Shown in pieces: positions 58,256 through 64,000 of a stretch of DNA of 64,000 nt. Both the position numbers and the translations under genes were made by a program. Each line of letters starts with the position of its first letter. Position 1 is the first letter of the stretch. Source of the DNA: Bacteroidales bacterium (lineage in GTDB: Bacteria; Bacteroidota; Bacteroidia; Bacteroidales; F082); the NCBI GenBank assembly GCA_017632935.1, contig JAGBQJ010000037.1:23086-87085 (forward strand), given 5' to 3'. The notes beneath the pieces were generated by a model. The model did not search any database. It saw only the letters and a program-made list of their open reading frames with translations, and had not been told where the DNA came from.

Positions 58256-58563
58256 AGGTGTCATGGTCAAAAAAGGCTGGTGATGCCGTAGTGCAAACTT
58301 CAGTTTATATTTTGGACAAGTTTGGTCAAAAGGCAAGTGCAGAATTCTTGAAAGAAGTGCAGCATGTGTCGGATTTATTGGAAAGCAATCCTTGTCTTGG
58401 CCTAGTTGAGCCTTTGCTGGCTCAAAAGTCGAAGCCATACAGAAGTGTAGTCTTGAATCATCTGAACAAAATAGTCTATTACATCAAAGGCGACACCATC
58501 CGAGTCGCTGCTTTTTGGGACACTCGAAGGGAGCCAAAGGCGCAAGCAGACAGGTTGAAATGA
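58252..58563 (+). CDS. RelE/ParE-family toxin
   Basis: 103 residues from the ATG at 58252 overlapping the antitoxin stop. Fold pattern of the family: an N-terminal beta strand and two helices (SWSKKAGDAVVQTSVYILDKFG, AEFLKEVQHVSDLLESNP), then the antiparallel sheet (YRSVVLNHLNKIVYYIKGDTIRV) ending in AAFWDTRREPKA. The last motif, FWDTRxxP, is common in ParE-like toxins. It acts on mRNA at the ribosome or on DNA gyrase; which one cannot be told. Close to the structured RNA candidate at 58689. Confidence 0.82.
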   Translation: MKVSWSKKAGDAVVQTSVYILDKFGQKASAEFLKEVQHVSDLLESNPCLGLVEPLLAQKSKPYRSVVLNHLNKIVYYIKGDTIRVAAFWDTRREPKAQADRLK

Positions 58564-58674
58564 TGAAATGTCGCCGCCATGGGCTTTCCAAAAAGCTGGC
58601 ATCAGGAACCACTTTGGCAGTGATTTGTGGCAATAAAAAACCTTCCAAAAAACGCTTTGATTTGAAATAATTTG

Positions 58675-58682
58675 TACTTTTG
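58675..58682 (+). promoter_or_regulatory. Promoter -7 box of the third structured RNA
   Basis: TACTTTTG, with TTTG at 58656-58659 a little close (15-base spacer). Confidence 0.45.
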
Positions 58683-58688
58683 CCTTCG

Positions 58689-58930
58689 ATTGTTCGGGGA
58701 GACATCCGAGCGATTGAAGGCAATTTGTGCTTGTATCTAGTTAGCAATATCTGGAAAATATAGTAGATAGGTATGGGTCACAGGTTTGCCAGCCTGATTT
58801 GTATTCAATTGATTCTTGATACATACAGGCTAGGTAAACATGTACGGTTTTTATCTACAAGGTGTTTTCCAGAGCCTGCTAACTGAAAACTTGTACAAAT
58901 CAAGTTTCCTAGCCTTCTTATGCACAATCG
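58689..58930 (+). ncRNA. Candidate multi-helix RNA with a possible pseudoknot or switch
   Basis: Non-coding, about 240 bases. A closing helix (58725-58730 with 58922-58927, TTGTGC/GCACAA) encloses a long rod. The rod helices are 58739-58746 with 58877-58884 (AGTTAGCA/TGCTAACT), 58750-58758 with 58865-58873 (TCTGGAAAA/TTTTCCAGA), 58763-58769 with 58852-58858 (GTAGATA/TATCTAC), 58784-58796 with 58826-58839 (one bulge, one wobble), and 58800-58804 with 58819-58823. A second hairpin follows at 58888-58906 (AACTTG/CAAGTT). In addition AGGCTAGG (58827-58834) is fully complementary to CCTAGCCT (58908-58915), which competes with the rod tip. No terminator T-run at the 3' end. I could not match it to tmRNA, RNase P or SRP hallmarks; 6S-like is possible but not supported. 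Confidence 0.55.
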
Positions 58931-58964
58931 TAAACCTGCTGAATCGAGGAAGCAATAGGCAAAA

Positions 58965-58993
58965 AAAAGTTGCGCCCGATGACGAATTTAGGG
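58965..58993 (+). repeat. Cassette-border repeat, copy 1
   Basis: AAAAGTTGCGCCCGA (58965-58979) followed by TGACGAATTTAGGG. The same 15 bases and a similar tail occur at 59306-59333. Each copy stands 36-38 bases before a small gene. Confidence 0.6.
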
Positions 58994-59002
58994 TTTAGAC
59001 AA

Positions 59003-59298
59003 ATGACAGACAATATGTTAGGACAAGAAAACAAACCAACAGAACTCAGAAATGAAAAAACAGATTCATTACAAGTCAATTTTGTTGGATGGGGTGGAGC
59101 AATCCTCAGTCTGCTTAGTGTAATTTTTGCAATGAAAAGCACAACCATTCAAAATGAGTTTTTGCCATCTCATTATTCGTTGCTGGGGTATCGCTCTCTA
59201 TTGTTGCACTGCAATTTAAACCTCGTTGGCCTGCCTTAATCGGCATGTCGATTTCATGCGTGGCGTTTTTCTTCCTTTCAAGTTTGATTGGACTATAA
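59003..59298 (+). pseudogene. Small two-helix membrane protein, frameshifted
   Basis: The ATG at 59003 starts a frame reading MTDNMLGQENKPTELRNEKT and then a membrane helix (VGWGGAILSLLSVIFAM). Near 59175-59190, by a run of four G, the frame is lost. The alternative frame gives GVSLSIVALQFKPRWP and a second helix region (SISCVAFFFLSSLIGL) ending in TAA at 59296-59298. Combined it would be about 98 residues with two to three membrane helices. The upstream frame alone ends at 59239. No family recognised. Flanked on both sides by the 15-base repeat. Confidence 0.5.
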
Positions 59299-59305
59299 TT
59301 AACAT

Positions 59306-59333
59306 AAAAGTTGCGCCCGACACGGAATTAGGG
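59306..59333 (+). repeat. Cassette-border repeat, copy 2
   Basis: AAAAGTTGCGCCCGA (59306-59320) followed by CACGGAATTAGGG. See copy 1 at 58965-58993. Confidence 0.6.
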
Positions 59334-59341
59334 AAAACAAA

Positions 59342-59632
59342 ATGATAACAATCGCTGAAGCCGACGAAGTCTTACGGCACCTGCCAAATGAATTTGATTC
59401 GCATGATTTCATCGAAAAATACCTGACTGTTTTTGAAAGAGATTATGTGAACATGCTTATCAACAATATTGACAGTACCACTATTTTCAGAACTGTCAAT
59501 GCAACTATCGGAAGATTTTTGTCAAACAATCAAGAGACTCTGAATATTAGAAAGATTACGAGAACAGATTCTCAAAATGTAAGAGGCAATGTAACAGACA
59601 ATCAGTATTGGAGGAAATATCATGAAAGGTAA
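59342..59632 (+). CDS. Hypothetical small protein in cassette-like position
   Basis: 96 residues, soluble, mostly helical (IAEADEVLRHLPNEFDSHDF, YLTVFERDYVNMLINNID), ending in a charged tail (ITRTDSQNVRGNVTDNQYW). No domain recognised. The ATG at 59342 is 22 bases after the 15-base core repeat. Its 3' end overlaps the next gene by 11 bases, so the two are translated together or one has captured the other. Confidence 0.65.
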   Translation: MITIAEADEVLRHLPNEFDSHDFIEKYLTVFERDYVNMLINNIDSTTIFRTVNATIGRFLSNNQETLNIRKITRTDSQNVRGNVTDNQYWRKYHER

Positions 59633-60449
59633 TAATAGATTTGTATTGTTGTGTGTTGTTTTGTTAATGGCGCATCTTTCAGTTGTTGCACAGGACTTTC
59701 TATGGGTTAACGGTGAAGGCCAATTGGTTGACTATGCCTATATGATAAACAATCTTCCAACAGAGATTCGTCCAAAAGTAAAACACAACACAAAATCAGT
59801 AATAGTTAATCAATACCTTCTTGTCAACAGAATGGGTAAATTACATCGGTGGGCGGATCGTGATAGTCAATACATTATGCACTACGACACATTAGGAAGG
59901 CTCGTACAAATTCAAGGCTCCCAGGATGATTATGTTGGTGTCAACTTTATCTACGAAAATGGCAAAGTGGTTGAGGTTGATGGGAATTATGGTTGTAGTT
60001 TTACATATGACGAAAATGGGCGACTTAAAACAATGCAAAACATGTATGGCGATATCTACCAATATACCCTTGATAAAAATGGAAATATCACAAAAATCAA
60101 TAAGTATCATGGTTCAAAATTCATCTGTACATATACTTGCAATTTTGACAAAAAGAGTCGTAAGTTCATGTATAATCTTGTCAATGGAAACGAAAAAATG
60201 GATATTGTGATGTACTTCAATAACGCAGGTGATGTGTCAACAATAATGGCATATAGGGAGTTTAAATGGATTAGTGGGAGGGTTGACTATGAGCATAATG
60301 AGTTCCGATTTGAATACGATTCGGACGGCAATCCAATCCGATGTATTAAAACAGAGATTGGCGATATTGCAGTTGAAACCAAAGGCTATGAATATGAATA
60401 CACCTATGAGTTTTATCCAACAGAAACAGAAGAAGAAATAGAGAGATAA
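59622..60449 (+). CDS. Secreted YD-repeat-like protein
   Basis: 275 residues with signal peptide (NRFVLLCVVLLMAHLSVVAQ). The mature protein consists of short repeated beta units: YDTLGRLVQIQ, YENGKVVEVDGN, YDENGRLKTMQN, LDKNGNITKINKY, YDSDGNPIRCIKT. These are the YDxxGR/N pattern of RHS/YD proteins, without the toxin or core domains of large Rhs proteins. Likely a surface or periplasmic beta-sheet protein. It is of the same general type as the broken gene at 20422-21320 and may be its intact relative. Followed by a terminator. Confidence 0.7.
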   Translation: MKGNNRFVLLCVVLLMAHLSVVAQDFLWVNGEGQLVDYAYMINNLPTEIRPKVKHNTKSVIVNQYLLVNRMGKLHRWADRDSQYIMHYDTLGRLVQIQGSQDDYVGVNFIYENGKVVEVDGNYGCSFTYDENGRLKTMQNMYGDIYQYTLDKNGNITKINKYHGSKFICTYTCNFDKKSRKFMYNLVNGNEKMDIVMYFNNAGDVSTIMAYREFKWISGRVDYEHNEFRFEYDSDGNPIRCIKTEIGDIAVETKGYEYEYTYEFYPTETEEEIER

Positions 60450-60537
60450 ACAGAATGGAGAAATACATCATTCTGATAAACAAGATTCACAAGTCAGATT
60501 TCCAATGAAAATGAGCATTGGAGTTGGGGAAGTTAAA

Positions 60538-60564
60538 GCCGCTGAGCAATCAGCGGCTTTTTTT
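60538..60564 (+). terminator. Terminator after the YD-repeat gene
   Basis: GCCGCTGA (60538-60545), loop GCAA, TCAGCGGC (60550-60557), seven T. Confidence 0.9.
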
Positions 60565-60626
60565 GTTGTGCAAAACCTTGACCCTAATAGGGTTACACAC
60601 CTCTTTATAAAATAAATATTAATTTG

Positions 60627-60658
60627 TTTGGAAAGTGCTAGAAATCTCAGTAAATTTG
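60627..60658 (+). promoter_or_regulatory. Promoter of the lysine fermentation operon
   Basis: TTTG (60627-60630), 20-base spacer, TAAATTTG (60651-60658), 48 bases before the ATG at 60707. Confidence 0.8.
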
Positions 60659-60706
60659 CAGACTTTTATACGAGTTACAAATCTAAAATCTAAAACATAA
60701 CACATT

Positions 60707-61357
60707 ATGAACAAGCAGATTACATTAGAGCAGGCCGTCGAGAAGGTTCATGACGGCATGACCATCATGTTCGGCGGTTTCCTCGGTGTTGGAAGCGCCA
60801 CGCAAATTATTGACGCTATTGTTGCAAAAGGCGTTAAAGACCTCACTATCATTGCCAACGACACGGCCTACGACGAAGTTGCCCACGGCAAACTGGTCAG
60901 CAACCACCAAGTGAAGAAAGCCATCGTGTCGCATACCGGCACCAACAAGCAGACCGCCATCCAGAAGAACGAAGGCACCCTCATCGTGGAATACGTTCCC
61001 CAAGGCACCCTCGCAGAGCGCATCCGTGCCTACGGTGCAGGTCTCGGTGGCGTGCTGACCCCCACGGGCATGGGCACCATCATGGCCGATGGCAAGCAGG
61101 TGGTGAACGTCGATGGTAAGGACTACCTCCTTGAGAAGCCCCTGAAGGCCGACATCGCTTTCCTGCGCGCCAACATCGTCGACGAGTTCGGCAACATGGT
61201 GTTCCTCGGCACGACCAACAACTTCAACCCGCTGATGGCCACCGCCGCCGACTATGTCGTCGTCGAAGCCGAAAAGCTGGTGAAGGTCGGCGAGATCAAG
61301 CCTGAATGCGTGCATGCCTCGGGTATTTATGTCGATGCTATTTACGTTGAAAAATGA
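60707..61357 (+). CDS. atoD: CoA-transferase subunit A (acetate/butyryl-CoA:acetoacetate type)
   Basis: 216 residues, the usual size of the alpha subunit. Family I CoA-transferase: GMTIMFGGFLGVGSATQIIDAI holds the glycine-rich CoA-binding loop, followed by IANDTAYDEVAHGKLV and GTLAERIRAYGAGLGG; the SENG-type catalytic glutamate is on the beta subunit, not seen here. In lysine fermentation this enzyme moves CoA from butyryl-CoA to acetoacetate. The usual partner gene (atoA) is not adjacent and could lie beyond the right edge. First gene of the operon. Confidence 0.9.
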   Translation: MNKQITLEQAVEKVHDGMTIMFGGFLGVGSATQIIDAIVAKGVKDLTIIANDTAYDEVAHGKLVSNHQVKKAIVSHTGTNKQTAIQKNEGTLIVEYVPQGTLAERIRAYGAGLGGVLTPTGMGTIMADGKQVVNVDGKDYLLEKPLKADIAFLRANIVDEFGNMVFLGTTNNFNPLMATAADYVVVEAEKLVKVGEIKPECVHASGIYVDAIYVEK

Positions 61358-61470
61358 CACGAGACTTCGAGACACGAGACGCGAGACGAGGCAAAGTCCC
61401 GTGTCCCGCAGTCCAGCGTCCCGAGTCAAAAACTGAACAACTGAATAACTAACAACTGAACAACTGATAA
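61358..61470 (+). repeat. Low-complexity repeat spacer between the CoA-transferase gene and kal
   Basis: CGAGAC occurs four times within about 35 bases (61360-61395), facing a GTCCCG/GTCTCG-like cluster that could fold back on it. Then AACTGAACAACTGAATAACT and a further AACAACTGA copy follow, as before topB. No gene. Confidence 0.55.
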
Positions 61471-61472
61471 AT

Positions 61473-61862
61473 ATGGAATACAGAACAAAGATTAGACTTC
61501 GCATGAGTGCGAAGGACGCCCACTACGGTGGCAATTTGGTTGACGGCGCCCACATGGTTCACCTCTTCGGTGATGTGGCTACCGAACTCTTGATTATGCG
61601 CGACGGCGACGAAGGCCTCTTCTGCGCATACGACATGATTGAATTCAAGGCCCCTGTCTATGCAGGCGACTTCATCGAAGCCGAAGGCTGGATCGACCGC
61701 GAAGGCAACACCTCGCGCCACATGATGTTTGAGGCCCGCAAGGTGGCCGTCGCCCGCCCCGACATTTCCGCCTCTGCTGCCGACGAGCTGGATGAACCCA
61801 TCCTCGTTTGCCGCGCTTCGGGTACCTGCGTGACTCCTAAGGATTGCCAACGTAAAAAGTAA
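61473..61862 (+). CDS. kal: 3-aminobutyryl-CoA ammonia-lyase
   Basis: 129 residues, hot-dog fold. It removes ammonia from L-3-aminobutyryl-CoA to give crotonyl-CoA in the lysine fermentation pathway. The stretch [20 protein letters not shown] and the following [23 protein letters not shown] are characteristic, as is [21 protein letters not shown]. Location between the CoA-transferase and kce confirms the assignment. Codon use is GC-rich at third positions, as in the rest of the operon, pointing to high expression. Confidence 0.93.
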   Translation: MEYRTKIRLRMSAKDAHYGGNLVDGAHMVHLFGDVATELLIMRDGDEGLFCAYDMIEFKAPVYAGDFIEAEGWIDREGNTSRHMMFEARKVAVARPDISASAADELDEPILVCRASGTCVTPKDCQRKK

Positions 61863-61867
61863 GATGT

Positions 61868-61895
61868 CTGGATTGCTTCGTTCCTCGCAATGACG
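61868..61895. repeat. Interspersed REP-like element, copy B
   Basis: CTGGATTGCTTC (61868-61879) runs directly into GTTCCTCGCAATGACG (61880-61895); related to 4228-4273. It lies in the operon between kal and kce. Confidence 0.6.
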
Positions 61896-61951
61896 CGAAG
61901 CGACCCAAACGAATCTTTGAATTTTGAATCTTTAAATTTTGAATTTACGAA

Positions 61952-62785
61952 ATGGATAAACTGATCATCACTGCCGCCATTTGCGGCGCGGAAGTTACGA
62001 AGGAGCAGAACCCCAACGTGCCTTATACCGTTGAAGAAATCGTGCGCGAGGCCAAGAGCGCTGTCGATGCCGGCGCCGCCATCGTCCACCTGCACGTCCG
62101 TTGGGACGACGGCACACCCACCCAAGACCGTGGCCGTTTCCAAGAGTGCGAAGAGGCCATCCTGAAGGTGTGCCCCGATGTCATCCTCATCCCTTCGACT
62201 GGCGGTGCCGTCGGTATGACTCCCGACGAGCGTCTGCAATCGACCGACACCAACCCGTTGCCTGAAATGGCTACCCTCGACTGCGGTACCTGCAACTTCG
62301 GCGACGAGATCTTCGACAACACCATGCCGACCATGCGCGCCTTCGGCAAACGCATGATGGAACGTGGCATCAAGCCCGAATACGAATGCTTCGAGATGGG
62401 TCACCTCGATACCATCCTCAACATGGCCAAGAAGGGCCAGGCCCCTGGCGCTCCCATGCAGTTCAACTTCGTGTTGGGCGTGCCCGGCTGCACCCCCGCC
62501 ACCGTCGCCAACCTCTGCTGGCTCGTCAACGGCATCCCCGCTGGCTCCACTTGGACAGTGACTGGCGTAGGTCGTCATGCCTTCCCGATGGCCGCCGCTG
62601 CCATCGCCATGGGCGGTAACGTCCGCGTGGGCTTCGAGGACAACCTCTATCTCTCGAAGGGCGTTCTCGCTCAATCGAATGGTGAACTGGTCGCCAAGGT
62701 CGTGCGCATCGCCAACGAACTCGGTCGCCCGATTGCCACCTCCGACGAGGCTCGCGAAATCCTTGGTTTGAAACCGAGAAAATAA
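61952..62785 (+). CDS. kce: 3-keto-5-aminohexanoate cleavage enzyme
   Basis: 277 residues, TIM-barrel zinc enzyme. It splits 3-keto-5-aminohexanoate with acetyl-CoA into acetoacetate and 3-aminobutyryl-CoA. Signatures: IITAAICGAEVTKEQNPNVPYT at the N-terminus, IVHLHVRWDDGTPTQD carrying the HxH zinc ligands, LIPSTGGAVGMTPDERLQ, ATLDCGTCNFGDEIF and FEMGHLDT; FVLGVPGCTPATVANL and VGRHAFPMAAAAIAMGG form the CoA side. The start ATG is at 61952. It follows kal after a spacer holding a REP-like repeat. Confidence 0.94.
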   Translation: MDKLIITAAICGAEVTKEQNPNVPYTVEEIVREAKSAVDAGAAIVHLHVRWDDGTPTQDRGRFQECEEAILKVCPDVILIPSTGGAVGMTPDERLQSTDTNPLPEMATLDCGTCNFGDEIFDNTMPTMRAFGKRMMERGIKPEYECFEMGHLDTILNMAKKGQAPGAPMQFNFVLGVPGCTPATVANLCWLVNGIPAGSTWTVTGVGRHAFPMAAAAIAMGGNVRVGFEDNLYLSKGVLAQSNGELVAKVVRIANELGRPIATSDEAREILGLKPRK

Positions 62786-62823
62786 TAATAGGAGAAAGGA
62801 AACATTGTTATAGAACTATGATT

Positions 62824-63285
62824 ATGAGAAATAAAGGTTTCATTTTTTGCTTGTTAGTCATTGCATTAACATCTTGTGACCCTTCGTCTATCATTGATTT
62901 CAAACTCGTCAATAATAGTGGACACGCAGTAACAATCACTTCCAATCTATCTCATAAGGACTTTTGGCCCAATGACATTTCTATTGAATCAGGACAAGAT
63001 ACTCTGATTTTCAGCGCTATGGACTTGGGACCTGCACCTGCAAGTTTGAATCAATTGACAATAGGTTTAGGCAAGATTAATTGTGATACCGTTATCTGTA
63101 CTTTTGACGATGGCAAGCGTTTGGTTTACACACAAGAAGAAGGGAATGGACCTTTTGATTTCAATGGAAAACATTACAATTGGACAACAAAAAAAGGCTT
63201 TATGTTCCTGATTCCTTTTAATCGTTATGGGCATCTTTCATACACGATTACAGAAGAGGATTATGCCAATAGTGTTGAACCTTAA
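62824..63285 (+). CDS. Foreign-looking lipoprotein inside the lysine operon
   Basis: 153 residues from ATG 62824 (an in-frame ATG at 62818 is also possible): MRNKGFIFCLLVIALTSC is a lipoprotein signal (LTSC). The mature part is a beta-rich domain of about 135 residues (FKLVNNSGHAVTITSNLSHK, TICTFDDGKRLVYTQ pattern). It is not part of the lysine pathway. Codon use is A/T-rich, in contrast to the GC-rich kce and kdd genes on both sides. It looks like a later insertion that left the operon order intact. No family recognised. Confidence 0.7.
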   Translation: MRNKGFIFCLLVIALTSCDPSSIIDFKLVNNSGHAVTITSNLSHKDFWPNDISIESGQDTLIFSAMDLGPAPASLNQLTIGLGKINCDTVICTFDDGKRLVYTQEEGNGPFDFNGKHYNWTTKKGFMFLIPFNRYGHLSYTITEEDYANSVEP

Positions 63286-63374
63286 TAATTGAACAATGTT
63301 CTTCATTAACGAAATGAATTACAAAAACAACAATTAAACATTTAAACAATAAACAATTAAACAACAACAAAGCA

Positions 63375-64000
63375 ATGCAAAAACATGGTAACAAATACGG
63401 TACTCACCGTGTCATCGAACCCGTCGGCGTGCTGCCGCAACCCGCTAACAAACTGAACAACAACATGGATGAGATTTGGGACAACGAGATCCTCATCGAC
63501 GTGCAGACCCTGAATATCGACTCCGCTTCGTTCACCGACATCCACAACTACGCCAAGCAACAGGCTGGTCCTGGCGCAAGCGAAGAGAAGATCATGGAAG
63601 AGGTGAAGAAGGAGATGTTCCTCAACGTGGAACTGCAAGGCAAGCACCGCAACCGTCGTACCGGCTCTGGCGGTATGCTCCTCGGCAAGGTCGAGAAGAT
63701 TGGTGATGCCCTGAAAGGCAAGATCGACCTGAAGGAAGGCGACCGCATCGCCACCCTCGTCTCCCTCTCACTGACCCCGCTCCGCATCGACGAGATCCTC
63801 GCCATCCGTCCCGATGTTGACCAAGTCGACATCAAGGGTAAGGCCATCCTGTTCGAAAGCGGTATCTATGCCAAGATCCCGACCGACATGCCCGAGAAAC
63901 TCGCTTTGAGCGCCCTCGACGTGGCTGGTGCTCCCGCCCAGACCGCCAAGTTGTGCCAATACGGCCAGACCGTCGTCATCCTCGGCGCCGGTGGTAAGAG
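63375..64000 (+). CDS. kdd: L-erythro-3,5-diaminohexanoate dehydrogenase (5' part, runs off the right edge)
   Basis: 208 codons visible from the ATG at 63375. NAD(P)-dependent oxidative deaminase of the lysine fermentation pathway, making 5-amino-3-oxohexanoate, the substrate of kce. N-terminus KYGTHRVIEPVGVLPQPANKL is typical of the family. The end of the window falls in the Rossmann loop (VVILGAGGKS). Aminomutase genes (kamA, kamD/E) are expected further right. Preceded by a long A/T-rich, AAC-repeat-rich leader (63290-63374). Confidence 0.92.
   Translation, partial: MQKHGNKYGTHRVIEPVGVLPQPANKLNNNMDEIWDNEILIDVQTLNIDSASFTDIHNYAKQQAGPGASEEKIMEEVKKEMFLNVELQGKHRNRRTGSGGMLLGKVEKIGDALKGKIDLKEGDRIATLVSLSLTPLRIDEILAIRPDVDQVDIKGKAILFESGIYAKIPTDMPEKLALSALDVAGAPAQTAKLCQYGQTVVILGAGGK

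Larger units (their letters stand above)
58564..59002 (+). other. Gene-free stretch with a structured RNA candidate
   Basis: About 440 bases without a supported gene. Contains the TACTTTTG promoter box (58675-58682), the multi-helix RNA candidate (58689-58930) and the first copy of a 15-base repeat (58965-58979) ahead of the next gene. Confidence 0.65.

Noticed and set aside
58689-58930. tmRNA, RNase P RNA or SRP RNA
   Set aside because: No tRNA-like end with T-loop or CCA, no tag peptide, and none of the conserved RNase P or SRP core sequences are present.
58965-59333. Integron attC sites
   Set aside because: The repeat lacks the GTTRRRY/RYYYAAC cores and no integron integrase is visible.

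Overview
The window reads as a chromosomal segment of an anaerobic Bacteroidota bacterium, most likely of the order Bacteroidales. Evidence: nearly every promoter I can find has the Bacteroidota form (a TAnnTTTG box, often with TTTG/TTG about 19-21 bases upstream); lipoproteins with a cysteine lipobox are very common; start regions mostly lack strong Shine-Dalgarno sequences; and the right end carries the lysine-to-butyrate/acetate fermentation genes (CoA-transferase subunit, kal, kce, kdd) known from Porphyromonas-type and Fusobacterium-type fermenters. No species can be named from the sequence alone.

Layout. 1-6.4 kb: end of a type III restriction subunit, a CPA2 cation/proton antiporter, topoisomerase III. 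6.4-21.55 kb: a mostly AT-rich island bounded by two perfect 16-base direct repeats (6360-6375 at the very 3' end of topB, and 21537-21552, where the same C-terminal codons GWRKAF-stop reappear). It holds 33-base tandem repeats, a DUF4143-type ATPase, a strongly folded RNA element with a terminator, a broken lipoprotein gene, and a nine-gene cluster: VWA-like lipoprotein, small membrane protein, tubulin/FtsZ-like protein, giant protein with an Hsp70/actin-type ATPase half, two related coiled-coil membrane proteins, a MotA/ZorA-like channel subunit, a MotB/ZorB-like partner, and small lipoproteins or their remnants. 21.65-31.2 kb: phosphoribosyltransferase-like gene, two secreted proteins, pncB, PiT phosphate transporter flanked by two DUF47 regulators, a ureohydrolase, an MBL hydrolase. 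31.3-41.6 kb: coiled-coil lipoprotein, NtrC-type regulator facing a hybrid histidine kinase, surface 5'-nucleotidase, aldose epimerase, VOC protein, ABC-F ATPase. 41.6-49.8 kb: RND efflux operon with a PII-like protein, divergent from a LytS/LytTR two-component pair; DUF1508 protein. 49.9-52.9 kb: tRNA-Ser and tRNA-Pro followed by accessory DNA (internally deleted BRO protein, second folded RNA element, XRE regulator, small lipoprotein, MITE-like inverted repeat, MauE/DoxX-thioredoxin protein). 52.9-57.8 kb: prolyl-tRNA editing protein, uvrA, ECF sigma factor. 57.9-60.5 kb: toxin-antitoxin pair, third folded RNA candidate, cassette-like small genes. 60.7-64 kb: lysine fermentation operon, interrupted by a foreign-looking lipoprotein gene and cut by the window edge.

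How the island genes may work together (inference): the tubulin-like and actin/Hsp70-like proteins would be cytoplasmic NTPases. The MotA/MotB-like pair would be an ion-driven inner-membrane motor with a peptidoglycan-binding arm. The two coiled-coil proteins bridge the membrane, and the VWA-like lipoprotein sits in the periplasm or outer membrane. This resembles in part the FtsZ-like/VWA/OmpA membrane-remodelling neighbourhoods described from comparative genomics and the ZorAB half of Zorya defence, but the combination is neither of these in full. It is the best candidate here for an undescribed system. Frameshifts and in-frame stops cluster in the small lipoprotein-type genes at both ends of the cluster, while the large core genes are intact.
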